64,000 nt of DNA from Phycicoccus sp. Soil802 (lineage in GTDB: Bacteria; Actinomycetota; Actinomycetes; Actinomycetales; Dermatophilaceae). Shown here piece after piece: positions 6,434 through 15,283 of the stretch. Each line of letters opens with the position of its first letter. Position 1 is the stretch's first letter. Below the pieces are notes generated by a model. The model saw nothing but the letters and a program-made list of their open reading frames with translations. It had not been told where the DNA came from and did no database searches. The stretch lies in NCBI RefSeq assembly GCF_001429605.1, contig NZ_LMSS01000005.1:1-64000 (forward strand), read 5' to 3'. A program made the translations under genes and the position numbers.

Positions 6434-8590
6434 ATGTCGCCCGCCACGCGCCTGCGTGACCTTCCTCCCACCCTCGGCATGACGCTCGTCGAGGGCGGTG
6501 CCGAGTTCGCCGTCTATGCAGGTCACGCCGATTCGGTGGAGGTCTGCCTCTACGACGCGGACGACCTGGACGGCAGCTCGGAGCGTCGGCTGCCCCTCAC
6601 CGAGCGCACCCACGGCATCTGGTTCGGCTTCCTCCCGGGGGTGGGTCCGGGCCAGCGTTACGCCCTGCGGGCCGACGGGCCGTGGCGCCCCGCGGAGGGC
6701 CTGCGCTACAACCCGGCCAAGCTGCTGCTCGACCCCTACGCCCGCGCCATCGAGGGTGACGTCGCCTGGACCCCCGAGGTGTTCGCCCACCGGGTCGACG
6801 AGCGGCTCAAGGGCGACGACCTCGTGCGCAGCCCCACCGACAGCGCGGGGTCGGTGCCGCGGTGCGTGGTGGTCGACGGGGCCTTCGACTGGGGCGGCGA
6901 CGCGCCACCGCACACGCCGCTGGCCGAAACCGTCATCTACGAGGCCCACGTGCGCAGCCTCACGATGCAGCACCCCGAGGTGCCCGAGCACCTCCGAGGC
7001 ACGTATGCCGGCCTGTGCCACCCGTCGGTCATCGCCCACCTGAAGGCGCTGGGCGCCACCGCGGTCGAGCTGCTCCCCGTGCAGGCCTTCACGTCCGAGC
7101 CCGAGGTCGTCCAGCGCGGCCTGACCAACCACTGGGGCTACAACACCCTCGGCTTCTTCGCCCCCCACGCGAGGTACGCCTCCACGACCGACCCACAGGG
7201 TGCCGTCGACGAGTTCAAGGGCATGGTGCGACTGCTCCACGCCGAGGGCATCGAGGTGATCCTCGACGTCGTCTACAACCACACCGCCGAGCAGTCCGGA
7301 CGCGTCGGCGCCTCGTTGTCGTGGCGGGGCCTGGACAACCGGGCCTACTACCGGCTCGACGAACGCGGCCAGGACATCGACGTCACCGGCTGCGGCAACA
7401 CCCTCGACCTGCGGCACGCGATGGTCTGCAAGATGGTGCTCGACTCCCTGCGGTACTGGGTCAACGAGTGCCACGTCGACGGCTTCCGCTTCGACCTCGC
7501 CGTCGCGCTCGGGCGTGGCCAGAACGACGACTACGACCCCAACCACCCCTTCCTGGTGGCCCTGCGCACCGATCCCGTGCTGTCCCGGGTCAAGCTCATC
7601 GCCGAGCCCTGGGACGTCGGCATCCACGGCTGGCGGACGGGTCAGTTCCCGCCCCCGTTCGCCGAGTGGAACGATCGGTTCCGCGACTCGGTGCGCACCT
7701 TCTGGCTCGACGACCTCAAGGCCCAGGCCGCCGGCCACCACCAGGGCCACGGGGTGCGCGAGCTGGCCACCCGGATGGCCGGGTCGCAGGACCTGTTCGG
7801 GTCCCGCGACCGCGGACCGGTCGCGTCGGTGAACTTCGTCGCCGCCCACGACGGCTTCACCACCAGCGACCTGACCCGCTACAACTCCAAGCACAACGGC
7901 CCCAACGGCGAGGGCAACCGCGACGGCAGCGACAACAACCGCTCCTGGAACCACGGCGTCGAGGGCCCGGACACCGGCCTCGCGGATCCCGAGGTCGAGG
8001 AGGTGCGGCGGCGCTCGGTGCGCAACCTGCTGGGCTCCACCCTGCTCGCCACGGGGGTGCCGATGCTCAACGCGGGCGACGAGTTCGGCCGCAGCCAGAG
8101 CGGCAACAACAACCCGTACTGCCAGGACAACCCGACGTCGTGGTTCTCGTGGGGGCTCGAGCCGTGGCAGCAGGACCTGCTCGCGACGACGCGGTTCCTC
8201 ACCCGCCTGCGGGCCGACCACCCGGTCCTGCGCCAGCGCACCTTCTTCACCGGTCGCGAGGTGCACGAGGACGGCTCCACCGACCTCGCATGGTTCGACA
8301 TCGAGGGCGAGCCGATGGAGAACGGCCGGTGGGAGGACCCGTCGACCCGCACCCTGCAGATGCTGCTCAACGGCGCGTGGGTGGGCCACGCCTCCGTGCT
8401 GGTCGTGCTGCACGGCTCCTCCGACGCCGGGAAGGTGACGCTGCCCGCCGTTCCCGGCCTCACGGCATACCAGCTGTTGTGGGACTCGACCGACGAGCGC
8501 CCGGGACCGCCCGGCGACTCGACGCCCCCGGGTCCGGTCGAGGTCGGGCCGACCTGCATCCGGGTCTACCGGGCGACCGACGCCACCTGA
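6434..8590 (+). CDS. glgX: Glycogen debranching enzyme GlgX (GH13_11)
   Basis: A 718-residue isoamylase-type debranching enzyme that hydrolyses the alpha-1,6 branches left after phosphorylase. An N-terminal CBM48-like module (about 10-110) precedes the GH13 barrel. The nucleophile is D354 in GFRFDLAVAL and the acid/base is E391 in LIAEPWDVG; the spacing of 37 equals that of E. coli GlgX (D336/E373). VYNHTAEQ and FVAAHDGFT give the other conserved regions. The start codon lies 7 nt after TAGGCT, so the mRNA is probably leaderless. The gene stands apart from the glgE operon, so it can be regulated separately. The family is certain; limit-dextrin preference is inferred. Confidence 0.93.
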   Translation: MSPATRLRDLPPTLGMTLVEGGAEFAVYAGHADSVEVCLYDADDLDGSSERRLPLTERTHGIWFGFLPGVGPGQRYALRADGPWRPAEGLRYNPAKLLLDPYARAIEGDVAWTPEVFAHRVDERLKGDDLVRSPTDSAGSVPRCVVVDGAFDWGGDAPPHTPLAETVIYEAHVRSLTMQHPEVPEHLRGTYAGLCHPSVIAHLKALGATAVELLPVQAFTSEPEVVQRGLTNHWGYNTLGFFAPHARYASTTDPQGAVDEFKGMVRLLHAEGIEVILDVVYNHTAEQSGRVGASLSWRGLDNRAYYRLDERGQDIDVTGCGNTLDLRHAMVCKMVLDSLRYWVNECHVDGFRFDLAVALGRGQNDDYDPNHPFLVALRTDPVLSRVKLIAEPWDVGIHGWRTGQFPPPFAEWNDRFRDSVRTFWLDDLKAQAAGHHQGHGVRELATRMAGSQDLFGSRDRGPVASVNFVAAHDGFTTSDLTRYNSKHNGPNGEGNRDGSDNNRSWNHGVEGPDTGLADPEVEEVRRRSVRNLLGSTLLATGVPMLNAGDEFGRSQSGNNNPYCQDNPTSWFSWGLEPWQQDLLATTRFLTRLRADHPVLRQRTFFTGREVHEDGSTDLAWFDIEGEPMENGRWEDPSTRTLQMLLNGAWVGHASVLVVLHGSSDAGKVTLPAVPGLTAYQLLWDSTDERPGPPGDSTPPGPVEVGPTCIRVYRATDAT

Positions 8591-8611
8591 CCGCGCGAGC
8601 CCTGGCGCCCT

Positions 8612-8625
8612 GGCTGCGCTCAGCC
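8612..8625. terminator. Short hairpin between glgX and the monooxygenase gene
   Basis: GGCTG and CAGCC flank a CGCT loop in the 29 bp convergent gap and over the stop of the minus-strand gene. It is a weak candidate for a two-way terminator. Confidence 0.25.
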
Positions 8626-10074
8626 GGCGGGTGTCCCGAACCAGGTCGTGACGGCCTCGTCGAGCCCGGCTGCCGTCCCCTCGCCCACCCACGCCACGTG
8701 GCCGTCGGGTCGGACCAGGACTGCCGTCGGCGCCGTGACGGCCCCGACGACGGGCAGCACCCAGGGGCCGGGGCTCTCGGCGTCCACCCGCTTGAACCGG
8801 TCCGCCAGCCCGGCGGTCTCGAGGCTGCCCGGCTCGCCGAGGTCGAGCAGGAGGGGGCGGGCGTCGTGGAGCAGCTCGAAGACGCTGCGGGGGCCGTCGG
8901 CGGTGACCAGGTCCAGGTCGGGCATGCGTCGTCCCAGCAAGGGGTGTCCCTCGCCGAGGTCGTGGGCCACGTCGAGTCCGGACAGGAGGCCGGCGAGCTG
9001 GCTGCGTGGCTCGTCCGAGCGCAGCACGTCGGCGAACGTCGCCCGGAGGGCGTCGGTGCGCGCGTCGCTGCGCTGCAACAGCGCCTGGGTCACGACGTTG
9101 CTCAGGACGCGAGCCGTGGCTGGGTGGCGCTCGGCGACGTAGGTGTCGAGGAGCACCTCGGGTGAGTCGCCCTTGGCCACCTGGGCCAGCTTCCAGCCGA
9201 GGTTGACCGCATCCTGCACACCCAGCCCGATCCCCTGGCCGCCGGTCGGCGGGTGGATGTGCGCGGCGTCCCCCGCGACCAGGACCCGCCCACGCCGGTA
9301 GTCGGCCGCCTGGAGGGCCGCGTCGGTGAACCGGGAGATCCACGCGGGGTCGTGGATCCCGAAATCCGTGCCGTAGACGTCGGTGAGGGCGGCGCTGAGG
9401 TCGGCGAGGGTGGGCTCGGTGGCGTCGCCCAGCTCCCGCTCGGTCACGACCATGCCGAAGGTGGTGCCTTGGACGAGGTTGATGCCGTGGATCCCCACGT
9501 CGTCGTGCCGGATCCCGGTGGGAGGCTCCTCCGAGAGCTCGGCCTCGGCGATGAGGTGGCTGCGGGTGGCCCGAGCACCGACGAGCTCGATGCCGACCGC
9601 CTTGCGGACGACGCTGCGACCGCCGTCGGCACCGACGAGGTAGCCGGTCCGCCGCCAGGTGCCGTCCGCGAGGAGGACGTCGACCCCGTTGTCGTCCTGG
9701 CGGAGTCCGGTGACCTCCACGCCCAAGCTGATCGAGACCCCGAGCTCGTCGACCCAGCCGCGCAGGATGTCCTCGACGTGACCTTGGGACAGGCCGAGCG
9801 TGTAGGGATGGCGCGTGGGGAGGCTGGCCACGTCCAGCGGGATGCCGGCGAAGCTCATCGCCTGGAAGGTCTGGCCCTCGGCGAGGAAGCGGTCGGCGAT
9901 GCCGCGCTGGTCGAAGACCTCGATCGTCCGCGAGTGGAAGCCTCGGGCGCGGGTGCCCACCAGGTCAGGGGTCGGGCGACGTTCGAGGACGACGACCGGC
10001 ACGCCGGCCAGCGCCAGCTCTCCGGCCAGCATCAGGCCGGTCGGCCCGGCACCGACGATCGTCACGTCGTTCAT
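8620..10074 (-). CDS. FAD-dependent aromatic monooxygenase (PheA/TfdB or Rox-like)
   Basis: A 484-residue class A flavin monooxygenase. The Rossmann glycine motif is VGAGPTGLMLAGELA (about 6-20), followed by an arginine-containing stretch FHSRTIEVFDQRG. The DG motif lies in YLVGADGGRS (about 146-155) and the GD motif in VLVAGDAAHIHPPTGGQG (about 265-282). The C-terminal thioredoxin-like part (about 375-484) is typical of phenol-hydroxylase and rifampicin-monooxygenase relatives. It should insert one oxygen atom into an aromatic substrate using NAD(P)H. Rifampicin is possible because length and N-terminus resemble Rox, but polyketide or phenolic substrates fit as well. Its ATG overlaps the end of a repeat-encoded frame as ATGA. 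Confidence 0.85.
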   Translation of the reverse strand: MNDVTIVGAGPTGLMLAGELALAGVPVVVLERRPTPDLVGTRARGFHSRTIEVFDQRGIADRFLAEGQTFQAMSFAGIPLDVASLPTRHPYTLGLSQGHVEDILRGWVDELGVSISLGVEVTGLRQDDNGVDVLLADGTWRRTGYLVGADGGRSVVRKAVGIELVGARATRSHLIAEAELSEEPPTGIRHDDVGIHGINLVQGTTFGMVVTERELGDATEPTLADLSAALTDVYGTDFGIHDPAWISRFTDAALQAADYRRGRVLVAGDAAHIHPPTGGQGIGLGVQDAVNLGWKLAQVAKGDSPEVLLDTYVAERHPATARVLSNVVTQALLQRSDARTDALRATFADVLRSDEPRSQLAGLLSGLDVAHDLGEGHPLLGRRMPDLDLVTADGPRSVFELLHDARPLLLDLGEPGSLETAGLADRFKRVDAESPGPWVLPVVGAVTAPTAVLVRPDGHVAWVGEGTAAGLDEAVTTWFGTPAG

Positions 10075-10091
10075 GTCGCCCCCTCGCCCGA

Positions 10092-10181
10092 GTCGCCGTC
10101 GGTCATGTCGCCGTCGGTCATGTCGCCGTCGGTCATGTCGCCGTCGGTCATGTCGCCGTCGGTCATGTCGCCGTCGGTCAT
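10092..10181. repeat. Six perfect 15 bp tandem repeats before the monooxygenase start
   Basis: Six identical head-to-tail copies of GTCGCCGTCGGTCAT run from 10092 to 10181; a decayed seventh unit follows at 10182-10207 and another part-copy overlaps the monooxygenase start at 10072-10080. On the minus strand each unit reads ATG ACC GAC GGC GAC, so an open frame from 10181 encodes (MTDGD) six times, then SGEGAT, and stops at 10071. That TGA overlaps the monooxygenase ATG as ATGA. Since 15 is a multiple of 3, copy-number changes keep the frame. It could be a leader peptide that couples translation, or a slippage product with no role. Confidence 0.85.
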
Positions 10182-10232
10182 GTCGCGGTCCGGTCGCCGT
10201 CGATCATGCCAGCCCGGGCCATCGGCTCTTCC

Positions 10233-11267
10233 TCAGTGGGCGGGGAGCCCCACCGGCAGTGCATGGACCTCGTCGGCCTCTGCCGCGCCCTTCACGTGGT
10301 GGCGCAGGAACGGCGTCTCCACGACGAACCAGGAGGCCAGCGCCAGGGCCACGCTGACGGCCGTGATCGTGGTGGCGCTGACCCACAGCGGCAGGTCCCG
10401 CGACGCCACGCTCAGGGCCACCGGGAAGCTCCACAGGTAGAGCCCGTAGCTGATCCGCCCGGTCGCCACGAGGGGTCGCCAGGTGAGCAGTCGCGAGGTG
10501 CTGCGTGCCGCGTACGCGACCAGCACCACGGAGGCGACCGTGACGAGGGGCAGCAGCCAGGAGAGGGAGGACTCCGGTCGGGCCGCACACAGGCCCGCCA
10601 CCAGCACTGCGCTCCCCGCCGCAGCCAGCCTCAGCCGGCCCACGGGGATGCTCGCGAGGGCGAACGCCAGGGCGCAGCCGAGCACGATCGCGTCGGCGCG
10701 GGTGTCCGGCCCGAAGTAGATCCGCTCGACCGGGGTCCCGCTCGACGACAGGAGCACGCGCCAGGCGACGACCAGTGCGGCCACGGCAGCCAGGATCACG
10801 GCAGGTCGCCGGCGTCGCGCCACCACCGGGAGCAGGAGCGGCCAGAGGAGGTAGAACTGCTCCTCCAGGGAGAGGGTCCAGGTGTGCACGAGGTTGCCCA
10901 GGTTGTGACCGGCGGCGCCCGCGATGTTCGAGGCGTAGCCCGCCGCCAGCACGACGTCCAGCAGCGACTGGTGCGAGACCAGCAGGTACGCACTCACGCC
11001 GATCAGGAGCAGCGCCAGTGCGGGGAGCAGGCGCCGCGCGCGCCGCAGGTAGAAGCCGCGGAGGTCGATCCGACCGGTCGCCTCGTGCTCGGCCCGGAGG
11101 ATCGAGGTGATCAGGAAGCCCGACAGGACGAAGAACAGGGTCACCCCGACGGTGCCACCCTGCGAGAAGTACGGGAGGCCCGCGTGCTGGGCGAGGACGA
11201 GCAGGACTGCGACGCCGCGCAGCCCGTCGAGTGCCGGCCGGTAGCCCAGCGGTCCCGCTCGTGTCAT
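10233..11267 (-). CDS. Acyltransferase 3 family membrane protein (OafA-like)
   Basis: A 344-residue integral membrane acyltransferase. The N-terminal signature YRPALDGLRGVAVLLVLAQH holds the catalytic-type histidine region, and FFVLSGFLITSILR is the family's second motif. About ten hydrophobic segments follow, with TWTLSLEEQFYLLWPLLL in the middle. Members O-acylate cell-surface sugars or antibiotics. The ATG at 11265-11267 was chosen because homologous sequence begins there and CACACT lies 7 nt upstream on the minus strand as a possible leaderless -10; the frame stays open 78 nt further. Its neighbours are the monooxygenase and an orphan gene, so an accessory role is likely. Confidence 0.85.
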   Translation of the reverse strand: MTRAGPLGYRPALDGLRGVAVLLVLAQHAGLPYFSQGGTVGVTLFFVLSGFLITSILRAEHEATGRIDLRGFYLRRARRLLPALALLLIGVSAYLLVSHQSLLDVVLAAGYASNIAGAAGHNLGNLVHTWTLSLEEQFYLLWPLLLPVVARRRRPAVILAAVAALVVAWRVLLSSSGTPVERIYFGPDTRADAIVLGCALAFALASIPVGRLRLAAAGSAVLVAGLCAARPESSLSWLLPLVTVASVVLVAYAARSTSRLLTWRPLVATGRISYGLYLWSFPVALSVASRDLPLWVSATTITAVSVALALASWFVVETPFLRHHVKGAAEADEVHALPVGLPAH

Positions 11268-11373
11268 GGGCGCAAGTGTGACCGGCCGCGGTTGGTCTCC
11301 GAATCCGCCGAATGGGCCAATCACGCGTGCCGGCGCCCGTGCCATTCAAGTCAAGCCCGGCGACTCTGGCGAC

Positions 11374-11379
11374 TAGGGT
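11374..11379 (+). promoter_or_regulatory. -10 box TAGGGT of the orphan gene at 11386
   Basis: TAGGGT ends 6 nt before the ATG at 11386, which predicts a leaderless transcript. It is the same box and spacing as at 1415-1420. Confidence 0.5.
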
Positions 11380-11385
11380 CATCCG

Positions 11386-12210
11386 ATGGCCGTCGATCTG
11401 AATTTCATTCTGACGCGGTACCTCCCGCTCACCACGGAACTCAGTCGACTGTTGGGCGAAACATTCACCCCGGGCACGAAGGCACAAGCCAGTCAGATAG
11501 GCCAAGCGGTAGCGCTCATCATCCGGCGTCAGAATGAAGGTGATTTCCAAGGTCGCGAGATCCACTTCAGGCGAATGGTGGACTTGGTCGACCAACTACG
11601 GTTGTTGGAACACGGGAACCCCGACGCCTTTCGCAGTTACCGCAAGAAGCTCTTGGATTCGGACGTCGGCAACTTCTTCGGCACGCGCTTCGAAATATTC
11701 ATCGCTGCATTGCTTGTGGACAAGGCGATTGCCTTCAGACACCGGAGTCAGGGCGGCCCCGACTTGGTGGCACAAGGCGCGTTCGCGGGAGCCGGGATTG
11801 AGTGCGCGAGCGGCAACCTGCCCGATCAGGAGAAGGGTCCATTCGCCATGCAGAAACTCGCCGGTATCGTCCGAACCAAGTCAGGGAAGCCTTATTGCTC
11901 GACTGACAATGTGTTGGCCATTGACGTGACCAACCTGCATGCCGCGGTCAGGGACTCGGGCGGTACGCCGTTCCACCACCAATCGAAGGACCTGCGGGAC
12001 ATGGCGGACGCGTCCGGCTTTGGCTCAGTGGTCATCTTTTGGACCCAACACAACGTGCAAGATGACGGGACCTTTGAGCGCCACCACCGATTCGAACGGT
12101 TTGACGCTGCTGCATGCGCGGTCGCTGTCAATGCTCTCCTCGACGACCTGCTGGGCGATTCTTATCACGTGACCGATACCGATGACTGGCGCGTGCCCTT
12201 CTGGACCTAG
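11386..12210 (+). CDS. Uncharacterised protein, lower GC than its surroundings
   Basis: I do not recognise this 274-residue protein. It has no signal peptide or membrane segment. The N-terminal third is helical (about 1-90). The middle contains FFGTRFEIFIAALLVDKA, then GGPDLVAQG and AGIECASGNL (about 95-150), an order of glutamate, aspartate and E-x-S that recalls PD-(D/E)XK nuclease folds without the usual lysine. Codons such as ATT, AAT, TTG and ACA are frequent here and rare next door, suggesting transfer. It has a leaderless promoter of its own. It abuts the 5'-truncated oxidoreductase remnant at about 12221, so its arrival may have broken that gene. Confidence 0.75.
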   Translation: MAVDLNFILTRYLPLTTELSRLLGETFTPGTKAQASQIGQAVALIIRRQNEGDFQGREIHFRRMVDLVDQLRLLEHGNPDAFRSYRKKLLDSDVGNFFGTRFEIFIAALLVDKAIAFRHRSQGGPDLVAQGAFAGAGIECASGNLPDQEKGPFAMQKLAGIVRTKSGKPYCSTDNVLAIDVTNLHAAVRDSGGTPFHHQSKDLRDMADASGFGSVVIFWTQHNVQDDGTFERHHRFERFDAAACAVAVNALLDDLLGDSYHVTDTDDWRVPFWT

Positions 12211-12220
12211 CCCGCATGGC

Positions 12221-12508
12221 GCGCGCGTCGTCACCGAGGCTGCGGCGGAGGCTGGCCGGGACGTGGTGCTCAACGCCAACCTCAGCGCGGTGGGCGACGA
12301 CATCCCTTCCTGGCTGCAGGAGCGGATGGGCCTGAGCGTCGAGAAGCTCGTCGCTGCAAAGGCTTTCAGCCACCTGCGCGGGACGCCGGACGAGATGGCC
12401 GAGACCTTGCAGCGTCGCCGCGAGGTCACCGGGGTGTCGTACGTCTGCGCCGGCGTCGACAACGCCGACCTGCTCGCGCCGGTGGTCGAGCTCCTCCGCG
12501 GGTCCTGA
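12221..12508 (+). pseudogene. 5'-truncated LLM-class F420-dependent oxidoreductase
   Basis: The open frame encodes only the C-terminal 95 or so residues of a luciferase-like F420-dependent oxidoreductase: a helix ARVVTEAAAEAGRDV, a strand with NANLSAVGDD, then KAFSHLRGTPDEMAETLQRR and the closing GVSYVCAGVDNADLLAPVV. Full-length relatives are about 280-300 residues, and the barrel with the cofactor site is missing. No start with a ribosome site is evident. The 5' break coincides with the end of the lower-GC gene at 12210. It is probably an untranslated relic. Confidence 0.72.
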
Positions 12509-12518
12509 CCACGAAGAC

Positions 12519-12556
12519 AGGTATGCCGCGTGCGGACGTCCGCACGCGGCATACCT
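12519..12556. terminator. 38 bp perfect palindrome, bidirectional terminator
   Basis: The two 19 nt halves (12519-12537 and 12538-12556) are exact reverse complements, meeting at GGACGTCC. It lies between the plus-strand remnant and glgP, which converge here, so it can terminate both. Each outer end carries GTATGCCG, the dispersed octamer of this window. Confidence 0.75.
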
Positions 12557-12572
12557 CACTGCCGTGTTGGGG

Positions 12573-15152
12573 TCAGGCGTTGGCGACCAGGCCGAGCTCG
12601 CTGGTGCTGGCCAGGCCGGCGTGCTTGGGCAGCACGCGGACCGTGTAGCCGAACGAGCCGGTGCGGGCCAGCGCGAGGTCACCGGCGAAGTGGTGGCGAC
12701 CACCCTCGTAGGACTCCACGAAGTGCAGCGACTCGCTGACCACGTCGCGCAGCTCGTCGGAGTCACGGGCGGTGCCGTGCACGACCTGGACGTCGACCTC
12801 GTCGGGCTCCAGCCCACCGAGGGAGACGTAGGCGTTGACGTGCAGCGTCTCGCCGATCTCGGGGCTGTCACCGACGCCCGAGGACTCGACGTGGTCGACG
12901 CGGACGGTCGGCCACGCGGCCTTGACCTTGGCCTTGTAGGCGGCCAGGTCGCGGGCGCCCTCGAAGGTCTCGCCGTTGAGCGCCCAGCCGGCGCGGGCAG
13001 CGGGCCCGTAGAGCTGGGTCGTGTAGTCGCGCACCATCCGGCTGGCCAGGACCTTCGGGCCCAGCGTCGCGAGGGTGTGCGTGATCATCGAGATCCAGTT
13101 CTGCGGGAGGCCCTCGGCGTCGACGTCGTAGAAGCGCGGCGCCACCGAGTTCTCGATGAGGTCGTAGAGCGCAGCGGCCTCGATGTCGTCGCGACGCTCG
13201 GCGTCCTCGACGCCGTCAGCGGTCGGGATGGCCCAGCCGTTCTCGCCGTCGAACCACTCGTCCCACCAGCCGTCGAGGATCGACAGGTTGAGGCCACCGT
13301 TGAGGGCGGCCTTCATGCCAGAGGTGCCACACGCCTCGAAGGGACGCAGCGGGTTGTTGAGCCAGACGTCGCAGCCCGGGTAGAGGTACTGCGCCATGGC
13401 GATGTCGTAGTTCGGGAGGAACACGATGCGGTGGCGGATCTCCGGGTCGTCGGCGAAGCGCACCATCTGCTGGATGAGCTGCTTGCCGGTCTCGTCGGCG
13501 GGGTGTGACTTGCCGGCGATGACGAGCTGGATCGGGCGCTTCTCGTCGAGCAGGAGGCGCTTGAGCCGGTCGGGGTCGCGAAGCATGAGCGTGAGCCGCT
13601 TGTAGGTCGGCACCCGTCGGGCGAACCCGATGGTCAGCACGTCGGGGTCGAGGATGTCGTCCACCCAGCCGAGCTCGGCCGGGCTGGCTCCGCGCTTCTT
13701 CCACGAGGAACGGGTGCGGCGGCGGGCCTCCTTGACCAGCTGCTCACGCATCTCGCGCTTGGTGGACCAGATCGCCTCGCGGGGCACGTCACCGATGCGG
13801 TCCCAGGCGTTGTCGCGCTCGATGTCGGTGGTGCCGAGGTGCTTGGCCGCGACCTCGTAGACCTTGCGGTCCACCCAGGTGCCGGCGTGGACACCGTTGG
13901 TGACGCTGGAGATCGGGACCTCGTCGTCGTCGAAGCCCGGCCACAACCCATCGAACATCCCGCGGCTGACGACCCCGTGCAGCTGGGAGACGCCGTTGGC
14001 GCGCTGGCCGAGGCGCAGACCCATGACGGCCATGTTGAACATGCCCGCCTGACCGCCCGGGTAGTCCTCCGCGCCGAGGGCGAGGAGCCGCTCCACGGGG
14101 ACGCCCTCGACGGCGCGGTCGCCGCCGAAGTGCCGGGTGATGAGGTCGGCCTCGAACCGGTCGATGCCGGCCGGCACGGGGGTGTGCGTGGTGAAGACGG
14201 TGGCGGCACGGACCGCCTCGAGGGCCTCGTCGAAGGTGAGCCCGGCCGACTTCGTCAGCTCGTGGATCCGCTCGACACCGAGGAAGCCGGCGTGGCCCTC
14301 GTTGGTGTGGTAGACGTCCGGGGTCGGCGCTCCGGTCAGTCGCGACCACAGGCGCAGGGCGCGGACGCCGCCGATGCCGAGCAGCATCTCCTGCTGCAGT
14401 CGCTGCTCGCCACCGCCGCCGTAGAGGCGGTTGGTGATGTTGCGCGCGGCCTCGTCGTTGTCGGGCACGTCGGAGTCGAGCAGGAGCAGCGGCACGCGGC
14501 CGACCTGCGCCTTGAGGACGTGGGCGTGCAGCTCCCGGCCACCGGGCAGGTCGAGGGTGATGACGCAGGGGGTGCCGTCCTCCTCGCGCAGCAGGCTGAG
14601 CGGCAGGCCGTCCGGGTCGAGCACCGGGTAGGTCTCCTGCTGCCAGCCGTCGCGGTTGAGGCTCTGCTTGAAGTAGCCGGTCTTGTAGAACAGGCCCACG
14701 CCGACGATCGGGACGCCGAGGTCGGAGGCCGTCTTCAGGTGGTCACCCGCGAGGATGCCCAGGCCGCCGGAGTACTGCGGCAGCACCTCGGTGATGCCGA
14801 ACTCGGGGCTGAAGTAGCCGATCGCCTTCGGGGCGCCACCCTCGACCTCGTCGGCCCAGGCCTGGAACCAGCGGGGCTCGGTCAGGTAGGTGTCGAGGTC
14901 TGCCTTCGCGGCGGCGACCGCCGAGACGAACTCGGCGTCGCCGGCGAGGTCACTCAGCTCCTGCGGGGACAGCGCCGACAACAGCCGGACGGGGTCCTTG
15001 CGCACCTTGTCCCAGCGCTGCGGGTCGATGCGCTGGAACAGGTCACGGGTGGGTGGGTGCCAGGACCACCGAAGGTTGCTCGCCAGGTCGCCGAGGGCGG
15101 CGATGGGCGCGGGCAGGACTGTACGGACGCTGAAGCGTCGGATCGCCTTCAC
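12573..15152 (-). CDS. glgP: Alpha-glucan phosphorylase GlgP (GT35)
   Basis: An 859-residue GT35 phosphorylase of the short actinobacterial type with an N-terminal DUF3417 segment (about 1-120). It releases glucose-1-phosphate from glycogen ends using pyridoxal phosphate. Visible marks are GYFSPEFGITEVLPQYSGGLG near 115-135, the substrate loop VYHTNEGHAGF, and the PLP region CGTSGMKAALNGGLN followed by LSILDGWWDEW. The GTG at 15150-15152 (VKAIRRFSV) was chosen because TAGGAT (15160-15165, minus strand) ends 7 nt upstream and the mycobacterial enzyme starts the same way; an ATG 9 nt upstream falls inside the promoter. It is transcribed away from glgE. Confidence 0.93.
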   Translation of the reverse strand: MKAIRRFSVRTVLPAPIAALGDLASNLRWSWHPPTRDLFQRIDPQRWDKVRKDPVRLLSALSPQELSDLAGDAEFVSAVAAAKADLDTYLTEPRWFQAWADEVEGGAPKAIGYFSPEFGITEVLPQYSGGLGILAGDHLKTASDLGVPIVGVGLFYKTGYFKQSLNRDGWQQETYPVLDPDGLPLSLLREEDGTPCVITLDLPGGRELHAHVLKAQVGRVPLLLLDSDVPDNDEAARNITNRLYGGGGEQRLQQEMLLGIGGVRALRLWSRLTGAPTPDVYHTNEGHAGFLGVERIHELTKSAGLTFDEALEAVRAATVFTTHTPVPAGIDRFEADLITRHFGGDRAVEGVPVERLLALGAEDYPGGQAGMFNMAVMGLRLGQRANGVSQLHGVVSRGMFDGLWPGFDDDEVPISSVTNGVHAGTWVDRKVYEVAAKHLGTTDIERDNAWDRIGDVPREAIWSTKREMREQLVKEARRRTRSSWKKRGASPAELGWVDDILDPDVLTIGFARRVPTYKRLTLMLRDPDRLKRLLLDEKRPIQLVIAGKSHPADETGKQLIQQMVRFADDPEIRHRIVFLPNYDIAMAQYLYPGCDVWLNNPLRPFEACGTSGMKAALNGGLNLSILDGWWDEWFDGENGWAIPTADGVEDAERRDDIEAAALYDLIENSVAPRFYDVDAEGLPQNWISMITHTLATLGPKVLASRMVRDYTTQLYGPAARAGWALNGETFEGARDLAAYKAKVKAAWPTVRVDHVESSGVGDSPEIGETLHVNAYVSLGGLEPDEVDVQVVHGTARDSDELRDVVSESLHFVESYEGGRHHFAGDLALARTGSFGYTVRVLPKHAGLASTSELGLVANA

Positions 15153-15283
15153 GTGGGGCATCCTAAGGCCTCGAGGGCAGAGTGAATGACGCGTTCTTGC
15201 AGAACTTTCAAGAATTTTCACGGGACCGTCCATCTCTGCACGTGGGGAGGTGCGCGAGGGGCCGACCGAGTAGCGTCGGGCGC
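15153..15283. promoter_or_regulatory. glgP-glgE divergent control region with inverted repeat
   Basis: The minus-strand -10 of glgP is TAGGAT (15160-15165) and the plus-strand -10 of glgE is TAGCGT (15271-15276); both are 7 nt from a GTG start. Between them is an unusually AT-rich patch at 15193-15220. It holds TTCTTG (15194-15199) and CAAGAA (15209-15214), arms of an imperfect palindrome with core CTTGCAGAACTTTCAAG. This resembles LacI-family (MalR-like) maltose operators of actinobacteria, so control of both genes by maltodextrin status is plausible. Confidence 0.5.

Noticed and set aside
6395-9343. A 982-codon minus-strand open frame across glgX
   Set aside because: It is antisense to glgX and the monooxygenase, with arginine/glycine-rich low-complexity sequence and no family similarity; typical shadow frame at high GC.
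10092-10181. A CRISPR array
   Set aside because: The 15 bp units are directly adjacent with no spacers and code for a peptide repeat.
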